A stretch of DNA of 64,000 bases from Pseudomonas maioricensis (GTDB taxonomy: Bacteria; Pseudomonadota; Gammaproteobacteria; Pseudomonadales; Pseudomonadaceae), in contig NZ_LOHG01000012.1 of assembly GCF_022790535.1 (NCBI RefSeq), positions 48,627 to 112,626 of the forward strand, read 5' to 3'. A model generated the notes under the pieces. The model was not told where the DNA came from, made no database searches, and saw only the letters and a list, made by a program, of their open reading frames with translations. This document shows positions 52,458-61,119 of the stretch, piece by piece (position 1 is the first letter of the stretch; each line of letters starts with the position of its first letter). Position numbers and translations under genes: made by a program.

Positions 52458-53330
52458 ATGCAATTTCGCGGCATTATTCCAGCCCTGGTCACGCCCTTCA
52501 CTGCAGATCAGCAGGTTGACCATCACGCACTCCGCGCTCTCGTCGAAAACCTTATTCAAGCTGGCGTGCACGGTCTGTTCGTGCTCGGCACCAATGGCGA
52601 GTTCTTCACCCTTTCAGAAGCTGAAAAGCTGGAAATCGCCCGCGTTACGGTTGAGGCGGCTGCCGGTCGCGTGCCGGTTGTGATTGGCACAGGTGCCTTT
52701 GCCACGCGCGAAGTGATTGAAATGAACAAAAAAGTGACGGACATCGGCGCAAATGCTCTTTCCGTCATCACGCCCTACTTCAATGCCATCAGCCAGAACG
52801 AGTTGATCAAGCATTACGAAGCCATCGCCAACGCGTCCAGCCTGCCCCTGATGATGTACAACATTCCGGCCAAGACCGGCATGTCCATTGGCATCGGCGC
52901 CGTTGCAGCGCTGCATCAACACCCGATGATCAAAGGCATCAAGGACAGCGCCGGTAACTTCGACGCTCTGGTGCAGATGATGAAATACCGCAGCGACGAT
53001 TTTGCGGTCTTTGCCGGTACCGACTCACTGATCTATTGGAACCTGCTGGCCGGTGGCGACGGTGCGATTGCCGCGACCGCCAACGCGGTGCCGGATCTGG
53101 TCATGTCGATCTGGAACCATTTTCAGGCAGGCAACCACGACGCTGCGCGAGTTGCCCAGGAAGCGCTGCGTCCGCTGCGGGATGCCTTTGCCATGGGCAC
53201 CATGCCCGTCGTGCTGAAAAAAGCCACTGAACTGCTCAATCTCCCGGTCGGACCTTGTCGCGCGCCGGTGCAGCCGCTGGATGCTGCTGCCGTGCAAAAA
53301 CTGGAAACCCTGCTTGCGGTTTACCGCTGA
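52458..53330 (+). CDS. DapA/NAL family aldolase
   Basis: 290 residues. This class I aldolase-type barrel has GTNGE at 44-48, Tyr134 in MMYNIPAKTG, and Lys162 in IKGIKDSAGN as the Schiff-base residue. The family includes dihydrodipicolinate synthase, N-acetylneuraminate lyase and 2-keto-3-deoxy-sugar-acid aldolases. As first gene of a sugar-acid operon it is more likely to cleave a 2-keto-3-deoxy acid to pyruvate and an aldehyde than to make lysine precursors. The substrate is unknown. Confidence 0.85.
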   Translation: MQFRGIIPALVTPFTADQQVDHHALRALVENLIQAGVHGLFVLGTNGEFFTLSEAEKLEIARVTVEAAAGRVPVVIGTGAFATREVIEMNKKVTDIGANALSVITPYFNAISQNELIKHYEAIANASSLPLMMYNIPAKTGMSIGIGAVAALHQHPMIKGIKDSAGNFDALVQMMKYRSDDFAVFAGTDSLIYWNLLAGGDGAIAATANAVPDLVMSIWNHFQAGNHDAARVAQEALRPLRDAFAMGTMPVVLKKATELLNLPVGPCRAPVQPLDAAAVQKLETLLAVYR

Positions 53331-53349
53331 TTTGCCAGGAGACGCACCG

Positions 53350-54516
53350 ATGTCGACCTATCATTTTCAAACCGTCAAACACGTGATTCATGGCCCTGGC
53401 AGCCTTGACCAACTGACTGAAAAACTGCCGCTGCTCGATACGCCTGTGCGCAGCGTTGTGCTGGTGACACAAAACGCCATGCACAACCTGGGCGTCACCG
53501 AAAAGGTAACTGCCCGACTGACAGCCGTCGGTATCGCCGTGCACATGATCGACAACGTCGAAATAGAACCGACGCTGGAAAATATTGAACGGGTTTTTCG
53601 TGAAGACGTTGCGCCTCATGCACCTGACGCCTTGATCGCCATTGGCGGCGGTAGCGTACTGGACGCCGCCAAGCTGTTTTCGGTCATGCTCACCAACGAC
53701 ACGCCATTGCGAGACCTGCTGGGCGTCGACAAGGTCAGCCATCCCGGCAAGCCCATGGTGCTGGTACCAACCACCTCGGGCACCGGCTCGGAAGTGACAC
53801 CGAACGCTATCGTCACCCTGCCCGACGAAGAACTGAAGATAGGCGTCGTCAGCCGTCATTTGTTGCCTACGCTGGTCATCCTCGATCCACTGCTGACGCT
53901 GAGCTTGCCACGCAGCATCACTGCCGCGACCGGCATGGACGCTTTCGTGCATTCGCTGGAATCGTTCATCTCCACCAAGGCAAATCCGATCAGCGACGCC
54001 TTCGCGCTGGAGTCCATGCGTTTGATCGCGGGCAGCATTGTCGAGGCTTACCAGCAACCGGAATCGGTTAGCGCACGCGGCGACATGTTACTCGGTTCGA
54101 TGTACGGCGGTCTGGCCCTGACCGCTGCCGGTACCGCCGCTGTGCATGCCATGGCTTACCCGTTGGGCGGCAAGTTTCACGTCACCCACGGCGTTGCCAA
54201 CGCCATGTTGCTGCCGCATGTGATGGCCTTCAATCTGGACAGCTGCGCAGATCGTTTGAAACGCGCCGCCTGCGTTTGCGGTGTTGCAGAACAGCAGGAC
54301 AGCGATGAAGTCGCCGCGCAGAAGCTGATTCAGCAGATTCGCCAATGGACCGCCACCCTGAACATTCCTCAGGATTTGCGTGAGTTCGGCGTCGGCGAAG
54401 AGCACTTGGCCGACATGGCAGTGGCCGCCTCCAAAGTCACCCGCTTGATGGCCAACAACCCCAAGGCGCTGAGCCTGACCGACATCGAAAACCTCTACCG
54501 GTGCCTGCTGCCATGA
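53350..54516 (+). CDS. Iron-containing alcohol dehydrogenase
   Basis: 388 residues from ATG 53350 with AGGAG 8 bases upstream. The NAD-binding IGGGSVLDAAK is near 100, PTTSGTGSEVTPNA near 140, and the metal ligands are in GMDAFVHSLE and FHVTHGVANAMLLPHV. Type III alcohol dehydrogenases interconvert alcohols and aldehydes or ketones. In this operon it probably oxidises or reduces a hydroxy-acid or the aldehyde released by the aldolase. The stop overlaps the DUF1537 kinase start by 4 bases. Confidence 0.88.
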   Translation: MSTYHFQTVKHVIHGPGSLDQLTEKLPLLDTPVRSVVLVTQNAMHNLGVTEKVTARLTAVGIAVHMIDNVEIEPTLENIERVFREDVAPHAPDALIAIGGGSVLDAAKLFSVMLTNDTPLRDLLGVDKVSHPGKPMVLVPTTSGTGSEVTPNAIVTLPDEELKIGVVSRHLLPTLVILDPLLTLSLPRSITAATGMDAFVHSLESFISTKANPISDAFALESMRLIAGSIVEAYQQPESVSARGDMLLGSMYGGLALTAAGTAAVHAMAYPLGGKFHVTHGVANAMLLPHVMAFNLDSCADRLKRAACVCGVAEQQDSDEVAAQKLIQQIRQWTATLNIPQDLREFGVGEEHLADMAVAASKVTRLMANNPKALSLTDIENLYRCLLP

Positions 54517-55775
54517 GTGCCGGGAATGTATCGGGCTTGTTGATCATTGCCGACGATTTGTCCGGAGCCGCCGATTGCGCAGCAGGTTTTGCCCGGCGCT
54601 TGTCGACCGAAATAGTCTTCGACGGCCACGACACGCCATCAAGCGCAGCAGTGGTCGCCATCGATGTCGATTCACGGCGACTTGACCCGGTAGCAGCCGC
54701 GCATGCCAATACCGCCATCGTGCAGCAGCGACAGTACGCCAGCCGAGCGCTCTACAAGAAAATCGACTCGACGCTGCGCGGCAATGTCGCGAGTGAAGTC
54801 GCCGCACTCCAGGCTCATTACGGCCTGGCGATTGTTGCGCCAGCCTATCCGGCAATGGGCCGTACCACTCGAGACTCGGTGCAGTTGATCAACGGCATCT
54901 CCGTAGCGTTGAGTGATGTCTGGCGCAATGAACACCTGACGGGCACCGGTAATCTGCTGGACAGCCTCAGCGCAGAAGGCTTGCGCTGTGTAGCCGTCGA
55001 TATCGACACCGTGCGTGATGAAGCAGCATTGGCCAACGCCCTGGATCAAGCCTTGAAAAGCAAGGTGCAGGCGCTGGTTTGTGATGCCGTGACTGACACG
55101 GACCTGCAACGTCTGGCCCGCGCTACGGCACCGCTCCACCGTCAATTGTTCTGGGTAGGTTCAGCAGGCCTCGCCAGTCATCTGCCGCAAGCATTGGGGC
55201 TACCCGGCCCTGCCGACATAAAGGTGCAAGGCCGCTCACCCGTGCTGACCGTAGTAGGAAGTATGTCTGAGCACTCACAACAGCAGGCCGCCACACTGGC
55301 CGGGCGCAGCGGCTGTTTCTGTCTGGAAATAGACGCTGGCACGCTGCTTGATCCGGCAAACAATGAACAGCGCGAGCAACTCATCACCCTTCTCTATCTG
55401 CGCTTGGCCAATGGCGAAGACAGCCTGGTAACGCTGAGCCAACAACAGCGAGATCCCGGTGTTGCGGTGCTACTGAGTAGTGCGCTGGCCGAATGGCTTA
55501 AACCTGCCCTCGCCGTCACGGGTTCGTTGATCGCGACCGGTGGCGAAACCGCCCGCGCCATTCTCACTGCCGCTGGCATCAATCGTCTTGAAGTTCAGGG
55601 CGAACTGGCCCCCGGCGTCGTGCTTTCCTGTTCCGAAACAGGCTTGAACGTTGTGACCAAAGCCGGAGCCTTCGGCCAACCGGACACGCTGTTCACCGCC
55701 TGGCAACAGCTTCACGGCCGCAGCCCATCCATTGCGGACGCGCCCCACCATAAAAAGGAAATCCATCATGTCTGA
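54513..55775 (+). CDS. Four-carbon acid sugar kinase family protein (DUF1537)
   Basis: 420 residues from ATG 54513. The N-terminal domain has IIADDLSGAADCAAGFARR near 10 and YKKIDSTLRGNVASE near 82; the C-terminal nucleotide domain has VVGSMSEHSQQQ and IATGGETARAIL. DUF1537 proteins (OtnK, DtnK) phosphorylate threonate, erythronate and similar acids at O4. The PdxA-type gene directly after it is the known partner in the D-threonate route. Overlaps of 4 and 8 bases link it to its neighbours. Confidence 0.9.
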   Translation: MSAGNVSGLLIIADDLSGAADCAAGFARRLSTEIVFDGHDTPSSAAVVAIDVDSRRLDPVAAAHANTAIVQQRQYASRALYKKIDSTLRGNVASEVAALQAHYGLAIVAPAYPAMGRTTRDSVQLINGISVALSDVWRNEHLTGTGNLLDSLSAEGLRCVAVDIDTVRDEAALANALDQALKSKVQALVCDAVTDTDLQRLARATAPLHRQLFWVGSAGLASHLPQALGLPGPADIKVQGRSPVLTVVGSMSEHSQQQAATLAGRSGCFCLEIDAGTLLDPANNEQREQLITLLYLRLANGEDSLVTLSQQQRDPGVAVLLSSALAEWLKPALAVTGSLIATGGETARAILTAAGINRLEVQGELAPGVVLSCSETGLNVVTKAGAFGQPDTLFTAWQQLHGRSPSIADAPHHKKEIHHV

Positions 55776-56790
55776 ACGTCCCGTGATCGGGATCACCATG
55801 GGCGATGCCGCCGGTGTGGGTCCGGAAATCATCATGAAAACCCTGGCCCATCAGTCGGTCTACGACAGCTGTCGGCCGCTGGTCATCGGTGATGCCAAAC
55901 GCCTTGAAGATGCCAACCGAATCGTCGGTGGCAGCCTGCGGGTCAACAGCATCGCCTCCCCCGCCAATGCGCGCTTTGAAATCGGCACCGTGGACTGCAT
56001 CGATCTGGGGCTGATCCCCGCCGACATGCCCTACGGCAAACTGTCGGCCGTGGCAGGCAACGCAGCGTTTCGCTATATCGAGCGCACTGTGCAGTTGACT
56101 GAAAGCGGTGAGCTGGATGCGATCTGTACCGCACCGCTGAATAAAGAAGCGCTGCACGCAGGTGGGCATATTTTCCCCGGTCACACTGAAATGCTCGCGC
56201 ACCTGCTGGGCATCGAAGAAGTCTCAATGATGCTGATGACGCCGACCCTGCGAGTGATTCACGTCACCACCCACATCGGCATCATCGACGCTATCGCGAA
56301 AATCGAACCGGGACTGGTCAAGCGCACCATCGAACGCTGCCGGGAAACCCTGACCCGCGCCGGTATCGAAAACCCTTTGATCGCGGTCTGTGGCATCAAC
56401 CCGCACGCGGGTGAAAACGGCCTGTTTGGCTATGGCGAAGAAGAAACCAAGATTCAGCCCGCCATCGAAGAACTGCGCGCCCGCGGCTGGCGTGTGGAAG
56501 GTCCGCTGCCCGCTGACACACTGTTCTTCCGTGCAGGTCGCGGTGACTTCGATGCAGTCGTTGCCATGTACCACGACCAGGGCCATGGCCCGGTAAAAGT
56601 CATGGGCCTGGAAGCCGGCGTCAACGTCACCGTTGGCCTGCCTGTTATCCGCACCTCGGTTGACCATGGCACGGCGTTCGACATTGCCGGTAAAGGCATC
56701 GCTGACGAACGCAGCCTGATCGAAGCCTTGCGCCAGGCCGTCGAGCTGGCGACCCGCAAGCGGGAGACACGCCAGTCGGTGGCTGTTTAA
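55768..56790 (+). CDS. PdxA-family 4-phospho-acid dehydrogenase (PdxA2 type)
   Basis: 340 residues from ATG 55768 with AAGGAAA upstream. GITMGDAAGVGPEIIMK at the start, APLNKEALHAGGHIFPGHTEMLA near 130, and HDQGHGPVKVMG are PdxA signatures. Besides vitamin B6 synthesis, PdxA2 proteins oxidise 4-phospho-D-threonate or -erythronate, with loss of CO2, to dihydroxyacetone phosphate. The operon position after a DUF1537 kinase favours this catabolic role. It overlaps the kinase gene by 8 bases. Confidence 0.88.
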   Translation: MSERPVIGITMGDAAGVGPEIIMKTLAHQSVYDSCRPLVIGDAKRLEDANRIVGGSLRVNSIASPANARFEIGTVDCIDLGLIPADMPYGKLSAVAGNAAFRYIERTVQLTESGELDAICTAPLNKEALHAGGHIFPGHTEMLAHLLGIEEVSMMLMTPTLRVIHVTTHIGIIDAIAKIEPGLVKRTIERCRETLTRAGIENPLIAVCGINPHAGENGLFGYGEEETKIQPAIEELRARGWRVEGPLPADTLFFRAGRGDFDAVVAMYHDQGHGPVKVMGLEAGVNVTVGLPVIRTSVDHGTAFDIAGKGIADERSLIEALRQAVELATRKRETRQSVAV

Positions 56791-56863
56791 AGCCGCGCAA
56801 TCTTTCAAACCAATCCCTGAAGTCCTCTGAAACAACGCGCCACAAAAACAACAACGGAGCGAA

Positions 56864-58297
56864 ATGATGGAAACCTTCAACTCGCAGGACACTGCGATCA
56901 TCATCGGCATGGTCGTCGTTTACATCGTCATTACCACCTGGATGAGCTTGCGTCTGCGCAGCAAGACCAGTGAGCAATACATGGTCGCTGCCCGAACCAT
57001 GCCCGCCTTTGTCGTCGGCATCCTGATGATGTCGGAATTCATCGGCGCAAAATCCACCGTCGGTACCGCACAGGCAGCGTTTGAAAGTGGCTTTGCCGCT
57101 TCCTGGTCGGTGATCGCCGCCGCCATTGGCTTTCCGCTGTTCGGCCTGCTTATGGCCCGCAAGCTCTATAACTCGGGCGAATTCACTATTTCCGGGTTCA
57201 TCGCCAAGAAATACGGCACCTCCACCAAGCTGGTCGTTTCGATCATCATGATCTACGCACTGCTGCTGGTGAACGTCGGTAACTACGTCAGCGGCGCAGC
57301 AGCGATTGCCACCGTGATGAAGATCAACCTGCCTACTGCGGCGTTTATCACAGCGATCATCAGCACCCTGTATTACGTGTTCGGCGGCCTGAAAAGCGTG
57401 GCCTACATGAGCATCCTGCATACCGCTGTGAAATACGTCGGCGTGATGATCGTGCTGTATGTGGCACTGAATCTGACGGGCGGCTTCACCCCGGTGATTC
57501 AGAACATGCCTGAGCACTACTTCACCTGGGATGGCGCCATCGGCGGCTCGAAAATCATGGCGTGGATCATCGGCACGGTCGGTGCGATCTTCTCCACCCA
57601 GTTCATCATCCAGGCGATTTCCTCGACGCCTGACTCGAAAGCGGCGCAGCGCTCGACCTTCTACGCATCACTGCTGTGCATCCCGATTGCGTTGGCCCTG
57701 GGTTTCATCGGGGTTGCCTCAAAATACCTGCATCCGGACATGGGCAGCCTGTACGCCTTGCCGGTCTTCCTGCAATCGATGAGCCCGGTATTGGCGGGTG
57801 TGGTGACCATTTCTCTGGTCGCCTCGATCTTCGTCAGTGTCAGCACCGTAGCGTTGGCCATTGCCTCACTGGTGGTCCGTGACTTCTATGTGCCGATGCG
57901 CAAACCTTCGGTGGATCGCGAACTCAAGGCCACTCGCTTCATCGCTCTGGTCATCGGCTTTGTACCGCTGTTCTTTGTGTTCTTCGTGCCTGAAATTCTC
58001 AACCTGTCGTTCTTCACCCGTGCGCTGCGCCTGTCCATCGCCGTCGTGGCCATGATTGCCATCTACCTGCCATTCTTCGGCTCGGGCCGCGGGGCGACGC
58101 TGGGCCTGATCGCCTCGTCCGTTACTACCAGCGCCTGGTATCTGCTGGATAACCCGTACGGCATCGATAACATGTACGTCGCGCTGGTCACTCCGGCCAT
58201 CGTGATTGCTGTAGAGCGCCTGTTTCCGCAAGCGATCAGCCGCCGTCAGGATAAGCCCGGCAATGACAAACAAGAGGTCTCCCATGCCAATCAGTAA
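56864..58297 (+). CDS. Sodium:solute symporter family protein
   Basis: 477 residues with about thirteen membrane segments. SEFIGAKSTVGTAQAAFESG near 52-71 and the pattern around YYVFGGLKSVAYM match the SSS family, which uses sodium to import sugars, amino acids, vitamins or sialic acid. It is the only transporter in the operon and should import the substrate. GGAG precedes the ATGATG start. The end overlaps the next start by 14 bases. Confidence 0.9.
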   Translation: MMETFNSQDTAIIIGMVVVYIVITTWMSLRLRSKTSEQYMVAARTMPAFVVGILMMSEFIGAKSTVGTAQAAFESGFAASWSVIAAAIGFPLFGLLMARKLYNSGEFTISGFIAKKYGTSTKLVVSIIMIYALLLVNVGNYVSGAAAIATVMKINLPTAAFITAIISTLYYVFGGLKSVAYMSILHTAVKYVGVMIVLYVALNLTGGFTPVIQNMPEHYFTWDGAIGGSKIMAWIIGTVGAIFSTQFIIQAISSTPDSKAAQRSTFYASLLCIPIALALGFIGVASKYLHPDMGSLYALPVFLQSMSPVLAGVVTISLVASIFVSVSTVALAIASLVVRDFYVPMRKPSVDRELKATRFIALVIGFVPLFFVFFVPEILNLSFFTRALRLSIAVVAMIAIYLPFFGSGRGATLGLIASSVTTSAWYLLDNPYGIDNMYVALVTPAIVIAVERLFPQAISRRQDKPGNDKQEVSHANQ

Positions 58298-59408
58298 TCA
58301 ACGCCAGGACGCCTTCCTGCCAACGCCTTACGCGCAGAACCATGCTGCGAACCTTCACGAACTGGCCGATGGCACGGTGCTGTGCACCTGGTTCGCCGGA
58401 ACCCAGGAAGGCATGGCCGATATTTTTGTCCTGCTGTCGCGCCGCGATCCACAGACGGGCGTATGGAGCGAACCGGAGAAACTGTCTCAGGACGATACCC
58501 GGTCCGAGCAGAACCCGATCTTGTTTCAAGCGCCGCAAGGGCCTTTGTGGTTGATCTGGACCGCGCAGGTTTCCGGCAATCAGGAGACGGCAATCATTCG
58601 CCGTCGCCTGTCGGAGGATCAGGGCAAGACCTGGGGCCCGGTGGAAACCCTGTTCGATGAACCGGGCACCTTCGTGCGCCAGCCGCCGGTGGTCCTGGAT
58701 AACGGCGACTGGCTCTTGCCGGTCTGGTATTGCATCACCCTGCCCGGCGAAAAATGGGTCGGTAATCACGATGTCAGTGCAGTGATGATTTCCAGCGATC
58801 AGGGGCAAAGCTGGTCGCGCCATGACGTCCCGGACAGCACCGGCGCCGTGCACATGAACGTTCATCAAGTGGCCGACGGCAGCTTGCTGGGCCTGTTCCG
58901 CAGCCGCTGGGCCGACTCTATCTACAGCAGCCGCTCTAACGATCGCGGCCGTAGCTGGAGCGTACCGGTCGCCACCGAACTGCCGAATAACAACTCTTCG
59001 ATTCAGTTTGTGCGGCTGATCAGCGGCGAACTGGCGCTGGTCTACAACCCGGTCAGCGCCGAAGGCCACAGCCAGCGCCGGGCTTCGCTGTACGACGAAA
59101 TTGAAGATGAAGGCGATGACCGCGTGACACCGGGCCAGACAGCGGATGGCAAAAGCGCAGTGTGGGGTATCCCGCGTGCGCCCATGAGCCTGGCGCTGTC
59201 CCACGATGACGGACGCAGTTGGCCGGTGCGTCTGGACCTGGAGTTGGGGGATGGCTTCTGCCTGACCAACAACTCACAGGAAAAACTCAATCGTGAGTTT
59301 TCCTACCCGAGCATTATTCAAGCTCGCGATGGCAGCCTGCATGTGGCGTTCACGTATTTCCGACAGAAGATCAAGCATGTGCATTTGCCGCTGGCGGCAG
59401 TGCGCTGA
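58284..59408 (+). CDS. Sialidase/BNR family protein without signal peptide
   Basis: 374 residues from ATG 58284 (AGAGG 7 bases upstream). A six-bladed propeller with four Asp boxes: SEDQGKTW (110-117), SSDQGQSW (170-177), SNDRGRSW (218-225) and SHDDGRSW (306-313). CTWFAGTQEGMADIF near 34 is typical of the BNR_2 (PF13088) family. True sialidases are usually exported, yet no signal peptide is visible. It may hydrolyse, isomerise or eliminate an imported sugar acid in the cytoplasm; the reaction is unknown. Confidence 0.82.
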   Translation: MPISNQRQDAFLPTPYAQNHAANLHELADGTVLCTWFAGTQEGMADIFVLLSRRDPQTGVWSEPEKLSQDDTRSEQNPILFQAPQGPLWLIWTAQVSGNQETAIIRRRLSEDQGKTWGPVETLFDEPGTFVRQPPVVLDNGDWLLPVWYCITLPGEKWVGNHDVSAVMISSDQGQSWSRHDVPDSTGAVHMNVHQVADGSLLGLFRSRWADSIYSSRSNDRGRSWSVPVATELPNNNSSIQFVRLISGELALVYNPVSAEGHSQRRASLYDEIEDEGDDRVTPGQTADGKSAVWGIPRAPMSLALSHDDGRSWPVRLDLELGDGFCLTNNSQEKLNREFSYPSIIQARDGSLHVAFTYFRQKIKHVHLPLAAVR

Positions 59409-59462
59409 ATGGCATTAGCCGCCTACAAAACAAACCCAACATTCTGAGTTGAAATGCATTCC

Positions 59463-59553
59463 CTGTAGGAGTGAGCTTGCTCGCGATGGCGTTAGATCAG
59501 GCGATAATTTATCGACAGAAAAATCGAATCGCGAGCAAGCTCACTCCTACAGG
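59463..59553. repeat. REPIN, class B
   Basis: Class B pair inside the operon, between the BNR-type gene and the SDR gene. The open frame of the SDR gene extends back through it, but the real start is later. Confidence 0.9.
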
Positions 59554-59583
59554 ACCCGCGTGTATGACGGAGCGGCACCTTTT

Positions 59584-60267
59584 ATGACCCCGACAAAAAC
59601 CGCCGTACTGACCGGCGTCAGTTCCGGCATCGGCATGGCCATTGCTCAGCGCTTGCTGGCCGAAGGCTGGCGCGTGCATGGCCTGAGTCGCCGCCCTACC
59701 GATATCGATCACCCACTCTTCCGCTGGACTGAATGCGACCTGAGCGATTTGCACGCGCTTGAACAGGCCTTGCAGCCAGTCGACACGCTGGACGCGATTG
59801 TTCACGCGGCAGGTTTCATGCGCACCGCGCCGCTAGGTCAGTTGAATCCGGACGATGCTCAAGCGATGTGGCAGGTCCATGTGGCGGCGGCCAGCCATCT
59901 GGTTAACACCCTGCACGGCAGGCTGCGTCCGGGCGCAAGAATCGTGATGATCGGCAGCCGCACCATGCAAGGCGCCAACGGACGCAGCCAGTACGCCGCG
60001 ACCAAAGCGGCGCTGCAAGGCATGGTGCGTTCCTGGGCCATGGAACTGGCACCTCAGGGCATCACGGCCAACCTGATTGCTCCCGGCGCGACTGAAACGC
60101 CAATGTTGCTGGACCCGGCCCGCAGCGGCACCCCGCCCAACAAGCCGCTCATTGGCCGCTTTGTGCAGCCGTCTGAAGTCGCCGGAATGGCGGCGTTTCT
60201 GCTCGGCCCCGATGCCGGAGCCATCACCGGACAAAGTCTGGTGATCTGTGGCGGCGCTTCGCTATAG
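59584..60267 (+). CDS. Short-chain dehydrogenase/reductase
   Basis: 227 residues from ATG 59584. TGVSSGIG at 10-17 is the NAD(P)-binding loop. The catalytic Ser and YAATK lie in IGSRTMQGANGRSQYAATKA near 122-141. The end ITGQSLVICGGASL is typical of SDRs. It is probably another oxidation or reduction step of the acid-sugar route. A REPIN separates it from the genes before it, and the DeoR gene follows after 79 bases. Confidence 0.85.
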   Translation: MTPTKTAVLTGVSSGIGMAIAQRLLAEGWRVHGLSRRPTDIDHPLFRWTECDLSDLHALEQALQPVDTLDAIVHAAGFMRTAPLGQLNPDDAQAMWQVHVAAASHLVNTLHGRLRPGARIVMIGSRTMQGANGRSQYAATKAALQGMVRSWAMELAPQGITANLIAPGATETPMLLDPARSGTPPNKPLIGRFVQPSEVAGMAAFLLGPDAGAITGQSLVICGGASL

Positions 60268-60346
60268 ACTCGCCGGTTCTGCGGTTGCATTGCACCGCGG
60301 TTTAATGTGATAACCCCTTTCTCCTCGTTCACTACCAAGGCTGTTC

Positions 60347-61114
60347 ATGAAAGTCGCAAATCGCCGTCAATCGATACTGGAACTGGTCCTTTCAGGAAAG
60401 TCGAACGTCGATGAACTGTGCGCCCAACTGGGCGTATCGGAAGCCACGGTGCGCCGGGACCTGACCGCTCTGGCGGAAGAAGGTCTGGTGATCCGCACCT
60501 ATGGCGGCGCCGCTCACGTAGGCATGCGCGAACCGGAAACCTCGGTAGAAGAACGCCGCCAGCAACACAGCCAGGAAAAGACCGTCATCGCCCGTGCCGC
60601 GCTGGCGCACATTCAGGATCACGACACGCTGTTCCTTGAAGGCGGCACCACCACCAGCGCACTGGCTCAGCTACTCAATCAGCGTCGCGGCCTGCACGTC
60701 ATCACCAACAACCTCATGGCGCTGGCTGATCTTGCGCTGATTCCTGAAGGACGCATCACCGTGCTGGGCGGTGACTTGCGCAGTGCGAGCATGTCGACGT
60801 ACGGCGTGACGGCACAGGCCGCCCTTGAGCACCTGAGCGCTGACAAGGTTTTCCTGAGCGCCGATGGCGTGGTGGCCGAACTGGGCCTGTGCGAAGCCAG
60901 CGCAGAGCAGGCTTACCTCAAAGAAACCATGATCGCCCGCGCTGCCCACATCTATGTGCTGGCCGACGCCACCAAGCTCGGCCGCGCGCGCCAGCAACAC
61001 TGGACGCCGCTGCGTCAGCCGTGGACGTTGATCACTCATGAACTGGATGACCCATCGTTGCTGGCGCCGTTTCAGTCGCGGCGCTCGATCACGGTGGAAA
61101 TCGCCCGCCTCTGA
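60347..61114 (+). CDS. DeoR/GlpR family transcriptional regulator
   Basis: 255 residues. The N-terminal helix-turn-helix (ELCAQLGVSEATVRRDLTAL near 23-42, GLVIRTYGGA) is typical of the family. The C-terminal sensor domain contains LEGGTTTSALAQLL and VLADATKLGR, which bind phosphorylated sugar intermediates in relatives. It is the last gene of the acid-sugar cluster and probably represses it through the three 15-bp operators at 52355-52420. Its stop is 5 bases from that of the convergent LysR gene. Confidence 0.88.
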   Translation: MKVANRRQSILELVLSGKSNVDELCAQLGVSEATVRRDLTALAEEGLVIRTYGGAAHVGMREPETSVEERRQQHSQEKTVIARAALAHIQDHDTLFLEGGTTTSALAQLLNQRRGLHVITNNLMALADLALIPEGRITVLGGDLRSASMSTYGVTAQAALEHLSADKVFLSADGVVAELGLCEASAEQAYLKETMIARAAHIYVLADATKLGRARQQHWTPLRQPWTLITHELDDPSLLAPFQSRRSITVEIARL

Positions 61115-61119
61115 CGTTT

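Noticed and set aside
53236..54057. 273-codon antisense frame opposite the Fe-alcohol dehydrogenase
   Set aside because: Shadow frame of a clearly conserved gene; no independent support.
59449..59583. N-terminal extension of the SDR gene through a REPIN
   Set aside because: The extra 45 codons are mostly REPIN sequence; the SDR fold begins properly at ATG 59584.
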